Below are positions 44,079 through 53,535 of a DNA stretch of 64,000 bases, piece by piece (within the stretch, counting starts at the first letter, position 1; every line of letters begins with the position of its first letter). The notes beneath the pieces are model-generated. The model had not been told where the DNA came from. It saw only the letters and a list, made by a program, of their open reading frames with translations, and did no database searches. Both the position numbers and the translations under genes were made by a program. This stretch comes from Lachnospiraceae bacterium AC2012 (GTDB lineage: Bacteria > Bacillota > Clostridia > Lachnospirales > Lachnospiraceae): NCBI GenBank assembly GCA_000702525.1, contig JNIN01000001.1:620001-684000 (forward strand), read 5' to 3'.

Positions 44079-45210
44079 TCATTAAACTTTCCACGCGAGC
44101 AACCGCCTCGCTGGCCCCTTCATAACTCTTATCTGCCGCAAGCTGATAATAAGCTCGTGCAGTCTCCAGATTCTTCTCAACCCCGAATCCGTTTTCATAC
44201 ATATAACCCAAATTTATTTGCGCAGGCGTATAATCCTGTGCCGCTGCCAACTTCTGATAATAGACAGCCTGATTATAGTCAACATCTACTCCGTACCCAT
44301 TGAAATAGAAGCATCCCATCTGATTTAAAGCCGGTGCATAATCCTGATCCGCTGCCTTCTGGAACCAATCCAATGCATCGTCATAACTCTGATCAATTCC
44401 ATATCCTTGCATATACATAATACCAAGATAATATTCTGCTACAGAATACCCCTCATCTGCAGCCACCTGGAAGTAATCCAGCGCCAATTGATCATCTTTT
44501 AATTCACCGGTATCATTCACATGAATAATACCCATTCTTGTATTTGCGGCATTCACGAGATACTCATTTGTCTTAGACAAATCTGTCATATCTGCTACCT
44601 GCTGATATAATGTCAATGCAGAATTTAAATCCACATCCACACCAATTCCCTTTTCATAGAGATAAGCCATGTAATATGTACCATCTGGTAAAAGCGCATT
44701 GTACGCCTGCGTAATATATTGATACGCCTGCTCCACCGCGTTCTCCTCGGTAGGATTTTCGATATAACTTCTACCCATTCCAACCAAACCTTCTTGATCG
44801 CCTGCATCGATTCCCTTCTGGAAATATTCACGCGCCTTATCCACATCTTTGTCCGTACCCACTCCATTCAAATACATATATCCAAGAGCGGTACAACCTT
44901 CCGCATAACCCGCGTCAGCTGATTTTTCATACCAGCTAAAGGCTATCATAGGCTGTTTTTCAATCTCATCCGAGCCGTAATCATACAGTAATCCGAGATA
45001 ATAACATGCCTTGGCATCGTCATCATATGCCAAAACTTCCAGATCTGATTCCGAAAGTTCGCTATAGTCCACCTCTTCTTGAGGCTGTGTTTCTTCCGTT
45101 TCCTCTGTAGTTGTACTATTTGTGCTTGTATCACTTGAACTGCCTTTACAGCCAATCAAGCTAAAAGAAAGTACAGATGCAAAGAGAAAACATAGTATTT
45201 TTTTCTTCAT
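44062..45210 (-). CDS. Sel1-repeat (TPR-like) lipoprotein
   Basis: 382 residues. A lipoprotein signal ends SLIGC with Cys21. A Ser/Thr/Glu linker leads to about seven or eight Sel1-like repeats from residue 65 to the end, for example AYYYLGL-type units, CTALGYMYLNGVGTDKDVDK, AEYYLGIMYMQGYGIDQSYD and AQINLGYMYENGFGVEKNLE. Sel1 arrays bind proteins or peptides. No enzyme domain is seen. ATG 45210 has AGGAAG upstream. First of a three-gene run with capA and gpmI; a surface scaffold for the CapA-like protein is a reasonable guess. Confidence 0.9.
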   Translation of the reverse strand: MKKKILCFLFASVLSFSLIGCKGSSSDTSTNSTTTEETEETQPQEEVDYSELSESDLEVLAYDDDAKACYYLGLLYDYGSDEIEKQPMIAFSWYEKSADAGYAEGCTALGYMYLNGVGTDKDVDKAREYFQKGIDAGDQEGLVGMGRSYIENPTEENAVEQAYQYITQAYNALLPDGTYYMAYLYEKGIGVDVDLNSALTLYQQVADMTDLSKTNEYLVNAANTRMGIIHVNDTGELKDDQLALDYFQVAADEGYSVAEYYLGIMYMQGYGIDQSYDDALDWFQKAADQDYAPALNQMGCFYFNGYGVDVDYNQAVYYQKLAAAQDYTPAQINLGYMYENGFGVEKNLETARAYYQLAADKSYEGASEAVARVESLMNETME

Positions 45211-45277
45211 ACTTCTTCCTCATTATCTAAACTTCAATTAGATATTATAACATAATACTTTCTTTTATAAAACAAAA

Positions 45278-45304
45278 GAAGCCGAACCGGCAGGATTCGA
45301 CTTC
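45278..45304 (-). terminator. Intrinsic terminator after tpiA
   Basis: Nine-bp stem GAAGTCGAA/TTCGGCTTC on the minus strand (one G-T pair) followed by TTTTGTTTT. Confidence 0.85.
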
Positions 45305-45336
45305 TTTCTATATTTCATATTAGGAATTAAGAATTA

Positions 45337-46089
45337 TTATTTATTGTAGTTAACGATTTCTCCGAAATCTGGCTTCAGAGAAGCGCCACCGATAAGACCA
45401 CCATCAATGTCAGGCTTAGCAAGTAATTCCTTGCAGTTTCCAGCATTCATAGATCCGCCGTACTGAATACGTACAGCATCAGCAGTTGCCTGATCATAAA
45501 CTTCAGCGATTGTTGCACGAATAGCTGCACAAACTTCCTGAGCCTGATCAGCTGTAGCTGTCTTACCTGTACCAATAGCCCAGATTGGTTCGTAAGCGAT
45601 TACGATATTAGCAACCTGTTCTGCTGTTACACCAGCAAGATCCTGCTTGATCTGCATGTTGATCCAGTCAAGAGTAACACCCTGTTCTCTGTGTTCAAGT
45701 GTTTCACCACAGCAAAGGATAGGAGTGATTCCAGCTTCGATAGCCTTCTTTACCTTCTTGTTAAGAAGAGCATCGTCTTCCTTGAAGTAATCTCTTCTTT
45801 CAGAATGTCCGATGATAACGTATTCTACGCCTGCATCCTTAAGCATTTCTGCAGAGATTTCTCCTGTATAAGCACCCTTCTCTTCGAAATAGAAGTTTTC
45901 AGCACCAACGTGTACGTTTGTACCCTTAACAGCGTTAACTACAGGTACGATGTCGATTGCAGGTACGCAATATACAACATCAACGTCATCGTTCTGTACT
46001 AATGGCTTTAAAGTTTCAACAAGCTTTAAAGCTTCTGAAGGAGTCTGGTTCATTTTCCAGTTACCAGCAATAATTTTCTTTCTTGCCAT
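45337..46089 (-). CDS. tpiA: Triose-phosphate isomerase
   Basis: Interconverts dihydroxyacetone phosphate and glyceraldehyde 3-phosphate. 250-residue TIM barrel with Lys12 (AGNWKMN), His95 (VIIGHSERR), Glu167 ([11 protein letters not shown]) and phosphate loop [11 protein letters not shown] 46089 has AGAGGAT upstream. Last gene of gap-pgk-tpiA and followed by a terminator. Codon use is strongly biased, as expected for a highly expressed gene. Confidence 0.98.
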   Translation of the reverse strand: MARKKIIAGNWKMNQTPSEALKLVETLKPLVQNDDVDVVYCVPAIDIVPVVNAVKGTNVHVGAENFYFEEKGAYTGEISAEMLKDAGVEYVIIGHSERRDYFKEDDALLNKKVKKAIEAGITPILCCGETLEHREQGVTLDWINMQIKQDLAGVTAEQVANIVIAYEPIWAIGTGKTATADQAQEVCAAIRATIAEVYDQATADAVRIQYGGSMNAGNCKELLAKPDIDGGLIGGASLKPDFGEIVNYNK

Positions 46090-46122
46090 GATTTTATCCT
46101 CTTTTCAAAATTTCAATCAATA

Positions 46123-47346
46123 TTATTTATCGTTAGCAGCAGCTACACCTGGAAGTTCCTTACCTTCAAGGAATTCAAGAGAAGCTCCACCACCAGTAGA
46201 AATATGGCTCATCTTAGGGCCGAATCCCATCTGGTTAACAGCTGCAGCAGAATCACCACCACCGATGATTGTTGTAGCATCTGTATCTGCAAGAGCCTTA
46301 GCAACAGCTAATGTACCTGCAGCAAGTGTTGGGTTTTCGAATACACCCATAGGTCCGTTCCATACAACTGTCTTAGCAGACTTAACTTCGTTAGCGAAGA
46401 GTTCTGCAGACTTTGTACCGATATCTAATCCCATTTCATCAGCTGGCATCTTGTCGATATCAAAGTTGTTAACCTTGATTTCAGCATCGATTGGATCAGG
46501 GAAAGAAGCTGCTGTAGCAGAATCGATTGGAAGAAGGATCTTCTTACCAAGCTTTTCAGCCTTAGCCATCATTTCCTTACAGTAATCAAGCTTTGTATCA
46601 TCTACAAGAGACTTACCAACTTCATAGCCTTCAGCCTTTGCAAATGTATAAGCCATACCACCACCGATGATAAGTGTATCGCACTTTTCAAGAAGGTTAT
46701 CGATAACGTTAAGCTTATCAGCAACCTTAGCACCACCAAGGATAGCTACGAATGGATGTACTGGATTTTCTACAGCGTTTCCAAGGAAATCAATTTCCTT
46801 CTGCATAAGGTAACCAACTACAGCTGGCTTTCCTTCTGCCTTAAGTTCTTCAGCAACACCAACGTTTGAGCAGTGTGCACGGTGAGCTGTACCGAATGCA
46901 TCATTTACGAATACATCAGCAAGGGAAGCAAGATCCTTAGAGAAAGCTTCACCATTCTTTGTTTCTTCTGCTCTGAAACGTGTGTTTTCAAGAAGAATAA
47001 CATCACCATCGTTCATAGCTTCTACAGCAGCTCTAGCATTTGCGCCAACTACTTCTAAGTCAGCTGCAAACTTAACTTCCTGGCCAAGAAGTTCAGAAAG
47101 ACGTACAGCTACAGGAGCTAATGTCTTAGTCTTCTTATCTTCTTCTGTCTTAACCTTTCCAAGGTGTGAGCAAAGGATAACCTTTCCTCCATCAGCAATT
47201 AACTTCTTAATTGTTGGTAAAGCTGCAACAAGACGGTTTTCGTCTGTGATTTTTCCGTCCTTTAAAGGTACGTTAAAGTCACATCTGCAAAGTACTCTCT
47301 TGCCGCTTACGTTGATGTCATCAACTGATTTTTTGTTTAATCCCAT
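46123..47346 (-). CDS. pgk: Phosphoglycerate kinase
   Basis: Makes ATP from 1,3-bisphosphoglycerate. 407 residues with [65 protein letters not shown] and the C-terminal [18 protein letters not shown] 47346 has GAGGGT upstream. It lies between a gap-distal terminator and tpiA, 33 bases apart from the latter. Confidence 0.98.
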   Translation of the reverse strand: MGLNKKSVDDINVSGKRVLCRCDFNVPLKDGKITDENRLVAALPTIKKLIADGGKVILCSHLGKVKTEEDKKTKTLAPVAVRLSELLGQEVKFAADLEVVGANARAAVEAMNDGDVILLENTRFRAEETKNGEAFSKDLASLADVFVNDAFGTAHRAHCSNVGVAEELKAEGKPAVVGYLMQKEIDFLGNAVENPVHPFVAILGGAKVADKLNVIDNLLEKCDTLIIGGGMAYTFAKAEGYEVGKSLVDDTKLDYCKEMMAKAEKLGKKILLPIDSATAASFPDPIDAEIKVNNFDIDKMPADEMGLDIGTKSAELFANEVKSAKTVVWNGPMGVFENPTLAAGTLAVAKALADTDATTIIGGGDSAAAVNQMGFGPKMSHISTGGGASLEFLEGKELPGVAAANDK

Positions 47347-47385
47347 GATTAAAACCCTCCATTTAAGCGTTTATTTTTAAAGAAA

Positions 47386-47408
47386 GGGCCCAGCAACTTG
47401 CTGGACCC
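47386..47408 (-). terminator. Terminator between gap and pgk
   Basis: On the minus strand GGGTCCAGC and GCTGGGCCC pair (one G-T), followed by TTTCTTT. Partial read-through would set a higher gap than pgk-tpiA dose. Confidence 0.8.
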
Positions 47409-47449
47409 TCCTTTAGGTCATTATTGATCACAAGTTGATGTGATTATAA

Positions 47450-48469
47450 TTACTTATTTAAGAACTTTGCGAAGTACTTGATTGTTCTGCACATGTTAGA
47501 TGTGAATGAGTTTTCGTTGTCATACCAAGAAACAACCTGAACTTCTGTCTTACCATCACCTGTAGGTACTACCATTGTCTGTGTAGCATCGAAAAGTGAA
47601 CCATATGTCATACCAACGATATCCTTAGATACGATAAGATCTTCGTTGTAACCGAATGATTCTGTCTGAGCAGCCTTCATTGCAGCGTTAACCTGATCTA
47701 CAGTAACTTCGCCATCAACGATAGCTGTAAGGATTGTTGTAGAACCTGTTGGAACTGGTACACGCTGAGCAGATCCGATTAACTTACCGTTAAGTTCTGG
47801 AACTACAAGACCGATAGCCTTAGCTGCACCTGTTGAGTTAGGAACGATGTTTTCAGCGCCTGCACGAGAACGTCTCTTGTCGCCCTTTCTCTGTGGTCCA
47901 TCAAGGATCATCTGATCACCTGTGTAAGCATGGATTGTTACCATGATACCAGACTGGATAGCTGCTAATTCGTTAAGAGCCTTAGCCATAGGTGCTAAAC
48001 AGTTTGTTGTACAAGAAGCTGCAGAGATGATATCATCTTCAGCTGTAAGTGTTTCATGGTTTGTGTTGTATACGATTGTAGGAAGGTCATTTCCTGCTGG
48101 TGCAGAGATAACTACCTTCTTAGCTCCAGCGTTGATATGAGCCTGAGCCTTTTCCTTAGATGTATAGAAACCTGTACATTCAAGAACTACATCTACATCA
48201 AGTTCACCCCAAGGAAGGTTGTTAGCGTCTGCTTCCTTGTAGATCTTGATTTCGTGTCCGTCAACAATGATAGAATCTTCTGTGTTTTCTACCTTGTCTG
48301 CTAATGCATAACGTCCCTGTGATGAATCATACTTAAGTAAGTATGCAAGCATGTCAGGAGATGTAAGATCGTTGATTGCAACGATATCAAATCCTTCTGC
48401 CTGGAACATCTGACGGAATGCAAGACGACCGATACGTCCAAATCCATTAATTGCTACTCTTACTGCCAT
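47450..48469 (-). CDS. gap: Glyceraldehyde-3-phosphate dehydrogenase
   Basis: NAD-dependent oxidative phosphorylation of glyceraldehyde 3-phosphate. 339 residues with the Rossmann loop [13 protein letters not shown], Asp33 of AINDL favouring NAD, catalytic Cys153 in [12 protein letters not shown], and [16 protein letters not shown] 48469 has AGGAGGA seven bases upstream. First gene of gap-pgk-tpiA. Its leader begins with an 8-bp hairpin. No CggR-type regulator gene is adjacent. Confidence 0.98.
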   Translation of the reverse strand: MAVRVAINGFGRIGRLAFRQMFQAEGFDIVAINDLTSPDMLAYLLKYDSSQGRYALADKVENTEDSIIVDGHEIKIYKEADANNLPWGELDVDVVLECTGFYTSKEKAQAHINAGAKKVVISAPAGNDLPTIVYNTNHETLTAEDDIISAASCTTNCLAPMAKALNELAAIQSGIMVTIHAYTGDQMILDGPQRKGDKRRSRAGAENIVPNSTGAAKAIGLVVPELNGKLIGSAQRVPVPTGSTTILTAIVDGEVTVDQVNAAMKAAQTESFGYNEDLIVSKDIVGMTYGSLFDATQTMVVPTGDGKTEVQVVSWYDNENSFTSNMCRTIKYFAKFLNK

Positions 48470-48505
48470 TCTTAATTCCTCCTAAAAATTAAAAATAATG
48501 TATTT

Positions 48506-48526
48506 TTTTGAGAGCAAGTCTCAAAA
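48506..48526. repeat. Perfect inverted repeat at the start of the gap transcript
   Basis: TTTTGAGA and TCTCAAAA separated by five bases, beginning within two bases of the predicted start. Confidence 0.75.
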
Positions 48527-48534
48527 CTATATAC

Positions 48535-48563
48535 ATTTTAGCGAAATAAATAATCTTTTGCAA
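48535..48563 (-). promoter_or_regulatory. Promoter of gap
   Basis: Minus-strand TTGCAA (48558-48563), 17-base spacer, TAAAAT (48535-48540). Confidence 0.7.
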
Positions 48564-48568
48564 GTATA

Positions 48569-48596
48569 ATTGTGAAGTTTGACAATTTTATCACAA
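48569..48596. promoter_or_regulatory. Candidate operator between gap and the PHP gene
   Basis: ATTGT and ACAAT (48569-48586) form a dyad with partly symmetric centre. An overlapping TTGTGA (48570-48575) and TCACAA (48591-48596) are spaced 15 bases. The half-sites resemble those of Rex, but the spacing is not canonical. Confidence 0.35.
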
Positions 48597-48653
48597 ATTA
48601 TGTAGGAATATGCTAGAATTTCATTATAATGAATAAATTTCGGAGGTATGGAA

Positions 48654-49472
48654 ATGAAAATTTGGGACGCACATATGCACTGCTATTTCTCAGGCGACAG
48701 TAACGCCTCACCTGTGGAAATGATTACGCAAGCAAAAGTATTACATCTGCCTGGCATCACCTTCACCGATCATCTTGATATTGACTATTATAGAAATCCC
48801 GGTGAATTTGATTTAGATATCCCCTCCTATATATCGGAAATAAACGAATTATCGCAGTCTTTTGAAACAGAAGATTTTAAAATTCGTTGCGGTATCGAAC
48901 TCGGTTTGCAGGAACATCTAGTGGAAGAACATAAAAAACTATTGGAAACGTATCATTTCCAGGAAGTGATTGGATCCATCCACCAGGTGCAAAAGGAAGA
49001 TCCCTATTATCCGGAATATCTGATGCATCGAGATGTAAAAACAGCCTATCAGGATTATTTTGACGCGATTCTTTCTAATATAGAAGTATTTCACGACTTT
49101 GATACGCTAGGACATCTGGATTATGTGAAAAGATATATTATAAAAAGCGCTGGTTTAGAAGCAGACTACGCCTACAAAGATTATAAAGAAGTGATTGACG
49201 AAATCTTAAAGAAACTGATTCGATATGATATCGCATTAGAAATAAACACCGGCGCTTTTCGCCACGGACTCCTCGATCCAAATCCTGGCGCTGAAATCAT
49301 CAGACGCTATCTGCAACTTGGCGGACAAATGCTTACCATCGGTGCCGATGCACATATGCCAGACCATATTGCTTATGGATTTGATGCGATTCCTCCGCTT
49401 TTAAAAAACGCCGGTTTCACAAGTTATACTGTTTTTGAAAATCGAAAGCCAATCGAAGTAGAGCTTAAATAA
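48654..49472 (+). CDS. PHP-domain phosphatase, HisJ (histidinol phosphatase) type
   Basis: 272 residues of the PHP family. The N-terminal metal-binding WDAHMHCYFSGDS (His7, His9), FTDHLDI, CGIELGLQ, the later VIGSIHQVQKED and DTLGHLDYV, and the terminal GADAHMPDHIAYGFD supply the expected metal ligands. The layout fits HisJ-like histidinol phosphatases, but the substrate is not proven and no his gene adjoins it. ATG 48654 lies seven bases after GGAGG; ATG 48648 is too close. Plus strand; its end overlaps the convergent mnmA stop by eight bases. Confidence 0.88.
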   Translation: MKIWDAHMHCYFSGDSNASPVEMITQAKVLHLPGITFTDHLDIDYYRNPGEFDLDIPSYISEINELSQSFETEDFKIRCGIELGLQEHLVEEHKKLLETYHFQEVIGSIHQVQKEDPYYPEYLMHRDVKTAYQDYFDAILSNIEVFHDFDTLGHLDYVKRYIIKSAGLEADYAYKDYKEVIDEILKKLIRYDIALEINTGAFRHGLLDPNPGAEIIRRYLQLGGQMLTIGADAHMPDHIAYGFDAIPPLLKNAGFTSYTVFENRKPIEVELK

Positions 49473-50541
49473 TCGTTCCGCCTCCGGCAACATAATCCCC
49501 TGTATAGAGAACCAGAGCCTGGCCAGGTGTTACCGCTCGCACCGGTTCTTCGAAATCAACTCGAATTTTATCTTTGTCCAACATCGTTACATGACAAGGA
49601 GTACCAGCATGCGAATATCGAATTTTTCCAAGATATGTTTTTGCTGGTTCAAATTCTTCATCTGCCATGAAATTGACACGATCCGCAATCAAATGGTCGG
49701 TAAACACATCCTTGTCATGTCCGAGGACAACTTCATTGGTCTCCGGACGAATTGCCACAACAAACACCGGATATCCAAGTGCTATATTAAGACCCTTTCT
49801 CTGACCAATCGTATAATGGGTAATTCCTTTATGCTTTCCTACCACAATTCCATCGGTCGTTACAAAATTTCCAGGTCCCGGAACCGATCCTGCTTCTCGC
49901 TCTACGAAGGCAGCATAATCACCATCACTTACAAAGCAGATATCCTGACTGTCCTTCTTATGTGCAACCGGGAGGCCCGCTTCTTCCGCAATCTTTCGAA
50001 TCTGATCCTTCTCATAATCCCCGACCGGCATAATGGTCTTCGACAACTGTTCCTGTGTCAGATTATAGAGCGCATATGTCTGATCTTTCTTCGCTGTCAC
50101 AGAATTTCGAATCGCATATCTTCCATTTGGAAGCTTCTCCACTCTTGCATAATGACCGGTTGCGATATAGTCTGCTCCAATCTGAAGAGAACGCTCCAAC
50201 AGAGATTCCCATTTTACATAACGATTACATGCGATACATGGATTTGGCGTACGCGCATGAAGATATTCATCCACGAAATAATCAATGACATTCTCCTGGA
50301 ATTCTCTTCTAAAATTCATGACGTAATAGGGAATCCCGATGGTATCCGCAACGCGTCTTGCATCTTCCACAGCGGAAAGTCCGCAACAACCACCCTCACG
50401 TTCGCAATATGCCGGTGAGTCTTCCTGCCAAATCTGCATGGTCACACCAATGACATCATACCCCTGTTCTTTTAAAAGATATGCGCAGACAGAGGAATCT
50501 ACTCCGCCCGACATACCAACTACTACTTTTTTCTTATCCAT
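49465..50541 (-). CDS. mnmA: tRNA 2-thiouridylase MnmA
   Basis: Inserts sulfur at U34 of Lys, Glu and Gln tRNAs using ATP. 358 residues with PP-loop GMSGGVDSSVCAYLL, Cys102 in TPNPCIACN and the second catalytic Cys202 in KKDSQDICFVSDGDY. ATG 50541 gives the standard start; an 18-codon extension is rejected. Preceded by a cysteine desulfurase gene that probably supplies the sulfur. Its 3' end overlaps the convergent PHP gene, with no terminator visible. Confidence 0.97.
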   Translation of the reverse strand: MDKKKVVVGMSGGVDSSVCAYLLKEQGYDVIGVTMQIWQEDSPAYCEREGGCCGLSAVEDARRVADTIGIPYYVMNFRREFQENVIDYFVDEYLHARTPNPCIACNRYVKWESLLERSLQIGADYIATGHYARVEKLPNGRYAIRNSVTAKKDQTYALYNLTQEQLSKTIMPVGDYEKDQIRKIAEEAGLPVAHKKDSQDICFVSDGDYAAFVEREAGSVPGPGNFVTTDGIVVGKHKGITHYTIGQRKGLNIALGYPVFVVAIRPETNEVVLGHDKDVFTDHLIADRVNFMADEEFEPAKTYLGKIRYSHAGTPCHVTMLDKDKIRVDFEEPVRAVTPGQALVLYTGDYVAGGGTII

Positions 50542-50551
50542 ATAAAACCTA

Positions 50552-51706
50552 CTACTTATTATAATGTGGAGACATACTACGAAGTCTCTCAACAATTTGT
50601 TCTACGGCATTTACCGTCTTATCAATCTCTTCCTTTGTCGTCTCATCACTCAATGTAAAACGAACGGATTCTCTGGCCTCATCGCTTGTAAGTCCCATCG
50701 CCATAAGAACATGGGACGGATCGATAGAGCCAGCCGTACATGCGGAACCGGATGATGCACAGATTTCCTGCATATCCAGCATAATGAGCATCGATTCTCC
50801 TTCTACATATGGAAATGATACATTTACATTATTCGGAAGGCGATTCTCTCTAGAACCATTCACTTTGATATCCGGCACACGAGATAGCAATTCTTCTATA
50901 AAATAGTCCCTCAGATTACTTTCTCTCTCCATTCTCTCATTCAGTGATGCCGCAGCCAATTCACAAGCCGCGCCAAACCCAACAATACCAGGAACATTTT
51001 CCGTTCCCGCACGTCTTGCACGTTCCTGGCCACCACCGTGAATAAGCGAAGAAATCTTTAGATTATTATGAATATACAAACATCCAACGCCCTTCGGACC
51101 ATAAATCTTATGTCCACTCGCCGAGAGAAGATCAATATGCATAGCCTCGACATCGATTGGTAAATGGCCAAATGCCTGTACCGCATCTGTATGAAAAACA
51201 ATATCGTGTTCTTTCGCGATAGCACCAATTTCCTCGATTGGTTGCACCGTACCTACTTCATTATTCGCAAACATCACAGAGATTAAAATCGTATCCGGAC
51301 GAATCGCTTTCCCCAATTCGTCTACTGAGATTCTACCATCCTTGTCAACCCCTAGGTATGTCACCTCAAATCCACGTTCCTCCAGATATCTGCAGGTATG
51401 CAGAATCGCATGATGCTCCACGGCCGTTGTAATAATATGCTTTCCCTTACTTTCATAAGCTTCCGCAGTCTTAATCAACGCCCAATTGTCCGCTTCCGTT
51501 CCACCACTGGTGAAATAAATACTATTCTCCTTCGCATGAATCAGCGATGCCACCTGGCGTCTTGCTTTTTGCACCGCAGCCTTATTCTTGGTTGCAAAAG
51601 AGTAGATTGCCGAAGGATTGCCATAATTCTCAACGAAATAAGGCATCATCGCATCGATCACGCTCTGTTTTGGTTTTGTTGTTGCTGCATTATCTAAATA
51701 AATCAC
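50552..51706 (-). CDS. Cysteine desulfurase (NifS/IscS class)
   Basis: PLP enzyme that takes sulfur from cysteine for tRNA thiolation and Fe-S clusters. 384 residues: MIYLDNAATTKP, FTSGGTEADNWAL, His in TAVEHHA, cofactor Lys200 in SASGHKIYGPKG, and catalytic Cys323 on the loop SSGSACTAG. Starts at GTG 51706, sharing four bases with the sigH stop (GTGA), with AGAGGA upstream. It lies directly before mnmA, so it is likely the dedicated donor. Confidence 0.95.
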   Translation of the reverse strand: MIYLDNAATTKPKQSVIDAMMPYFVENYGNPSAIYSFATKNKAAVQKARRQVASLIHAKENSIYFTSGGTEADNWALIKTAEAYESKGKHIITTAVEHHAILHTCRYLEERGFEVTYLGVDKDGRISVDELGKAIRPDTILISVMFANNEVGTVQPIEEIGAIAKEHDIVFHTDAVQAFGHLPIDVEAMHIDLLSASGHKIYGPKGVGCLYIHNNLKISSLIHGGGQERARRAGTENVPGIVGFGAACELAAASLNERMERESNLRDYFIEELLSRVPDIKVNGSRENRLPNNVNVSFPYVEGESMLIMLDMQEICASSGSACTAGSIDPSHVLMAMGLTSDEARESVRFTLSDETTKEEIDKTVNAVEQIVERLRSMSPHYNK

Positions 51707-52308
51707 GTTTCATTCCTCTTATCTGTCATCACTTTCTTTGCCTTGGCTCGAATTCTCTGAATCGCATTATCAATCGCCTTCGGAGATTTATCTAAAACCT
51801 TGGCAATCTCATGGTAATCATATGCCTGCATTTTTAAAAGCATCACTTTCTTTTCCAGCGCACTAAGTTCCAAAAATAAACTCTTTCTCAAATCACCATA
51901 AGCTTCATCGTCAAGAAATAATTCTTCCGGACTTTTCTCCGTTTTTGAAAGAAGCGTATCTGTCGCACTTCCTCCCTGTTCGTCATAAATCGAGACATAG
52001 CAATTCAATGGTTGATGCTTCTTACGATTTGACTGCTCAATCGCCTTGATTTGCTGCCTACTAATGCATAGTTTCGCAAAGGGATAGAAATGATCATTCT
52101 TCTCCTGGTCATAGTCATTCACCGCAATAAAAAGGCCCAAACGACCTTCCTGCATCAAATCATCCTGATCTCCGCCTACGAGAAAGAGCTTCTTGGACAT
52201 TTTCTCAAGAAGCTCTCTGTATCTTTCAAAAAGCGCAGAGACAGCCAGCATATCACCTTGTTTCGATAATCCAACCAGTTGTTCATCTGTACACTTTTGA
52301 TAATTCAT
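51703..52308 (-). CDS. sigH: RNA polymerase sigma factor, SigH (sigma-30) type
   Basis: 201-residue alternative sigma factor. Region 2 has DQDDLMQEGRLGLFIAVNDY and AKLCISRQQIKAIEQSNRKK. Region 4 has YDYHEIAKVLDKSPKAIDN and AIQRIRAKAKK. In Bacillus SigH acts at the entry to sporulation and competence. The order cysS-mrnC-rlmB-sigH matches Bacillus, where yacP lies between rlmB and sigH; yacP is absent here. ATG 52308 has only a weak AGAG upstream, 17 bases after rlmB. Confidence 0.92.
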   Translation of the reverse strand: MNYQKCTDEQLVGLSKQGDMLAVSALFERYRELLEKMSKKLFLVGGDQDDLMQEGRLGLFIAVNDYDQEKNDHFYPFAKLCISRQQIKAIEQSNRKKHQPLNCYVSIYDEQGGSATDTLLSKTEKSPEELFLDDEAYGDLRKSLFLELSALEKKVMLLKMQAYDYHEIAKVLDKSPKAIDNAIQRIRAKAKKVMTDKRNET

Positions 52309-52325
52309 CTATTTACTCTTTCTGA

Positions 52326-53063
52326 CTACAGTCTCTGTCGTACAATTTCATAAGCCAATACTCCCGCCGCAACAGAAGCATTTAAAGAATCAATATCCCC
52401 CTTCATTGGGATGGATGCAATAAAATCGCAATTCTTCTTTACTAAAGAGCTTACACCATTTCCTTCATTACCAATCACAAGTCCAATCGGTCCCTTAAGA
52501 TTCAGATTATACATCGTCTCACCGCCCATGTCAGCGCACACAAACCAAAGTCCCTGTTCCTTTAACATTTCCATTGTTCTGGAAATGTTAGTGACCTTAG
52601 CTACCGGTGTATATTCAATCGCACCAGCAGACGCCTTGGCAACGGTCGCTGTCAGTGAAACAGCTCGATTCTTAGGAATAATTACACCATGTGCACCAGC
52701 CTGATTTGCTGTACGAATGATTGCTCCAAGGTTATGTGGATCTTCGATTCCATCCAATAAAATAATGAATGGATCTTCGCCTTTATCTCTGGCATTCTTC
52801 AGGATATCTTCCACTTCTGCATATTTATATGCTGCAGCATAGGCAATCACACCCTGATGTTTTCCTGTTGTGGAAATCTGCTCCAATCGTTCTTTCTTAA
52901 CGTACTGAACTACTACATTACGCTTCTTTGCTTCTCTTGTAATGGTATTAATAGGGCCATCCTGAGAGCCATCCAGTACAAAGATCTTATCGATCGTTTT
53001 TCCGGAACGAAGTGCCTCAAGAACAGCATTTCTTCCTTCAATTACAGATTCTTCATTTCTCAT
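52326..53063 (-). CDS. rlmB: 23S rRNA (guanosine-2'-O)-methyltransferase RlmB
   Basis: SpoU-class methyltransferase acting on G2251-equivalent in the P loop. 245 residues with substrate-binding N-domain (VIEGRNAVLEALRSG) and SPOUT knot motifs GIEDPHNLGAIIRTANQAG, IGNEGNGVSSLV and IPMKGDIDSLNASVAAGVL. ATG 53063 has AAGGAAAG upstream. Member of the conserved cysS-mrnC-rlmB-sigH group. Confidence 0.95.
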   Translation of the reverse strand: MRNEESVIEGRNAVLEALRSGKTIDKIFVLDGSQDGPINTITREAKKRNVVVQYVKKERLEQISTTGKHQGVIAYAAAYKYAEVEDILKNARDKGEDPFIILLDGIEDPHNLGAIIRTANQAGAHGVIIPKNRAVSLTATVAKASAGAIEYTPVAKVTNISRTMEMLKEQGLWFVCADMGGETMYNLNLKGPIGLVIGNEGNGVSSLVKKNCDFIASIPMKGDIDSLNASVAAGVLAYEIVRQRL

Positions 53064-53100
53064 ATATTATACTTTCCTTACTATATCTCATTCTCATCCG

Positions 53101-53535
53101 CTAAATACGGAAATTTGCCTTTTCCAAAGCAGATTCTGTTAATTCTAAAATACGATTCATATTCCCCTGCAGATACAAGTAACCCATAAGAGCTTCAAAG
53201 CCTGTCGCATTACGATAATCTGCCATGGATGCGTTCTTCGCCATCGTATTGGATTTTGCATTTCTACCACGACGATATACACCCATTTCTTCCTCTGTCA
53301 GTTCCTCCTGAATCAGATCAATCATCTTAGACTGGGATTCCGCCTTCACAATATGACTTGTATGCGCATGTAACTGGTTAGGAGAGGTATTCCCCTTTCC
53401 CACAATGATCGAACGGATAACCAAATCAAAAATCCCATCTCCGATATACGCCAGTGCCAATGGAGAATAAGAACGAATATCTACATCACCTACTCCAAAA
53501 CGGTCGCAGATGATTTGATTTAAATTCTCTTCCAT
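53101..53535 (-). CDS. mrnC: Mini-ribonuclease III
   Basis: RNase III catalytic domain without a dsRNA-binding domain; matures 23S rRNA ends in Firmicutes. 144 residues with SPLALAYIGDGIFDLVIR replacing the classical signature, RRGRNAKSNTMAKNASMADYR and TGFEALMGYLYLQGN. ATG 53535 overlaps the cysS end by 16 bases, with GAGGG inside cysS. A full RNase III is encoded at 12811, so both enzymes exist. Confidence 0.95.
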   Translation of the reverse strand: MEENLNQIICDRFGVGDVDIRSYSPLALAYIGDGIFDLVIRSIIVGKGNTSPNQLHAHTSHIVKAESQSKMIDLIQEELTEEEMGVYRRGRNAKSNTMAKNASMADYRNATGFEALMGYLYLQGNMNRILELTESALEKANFRI

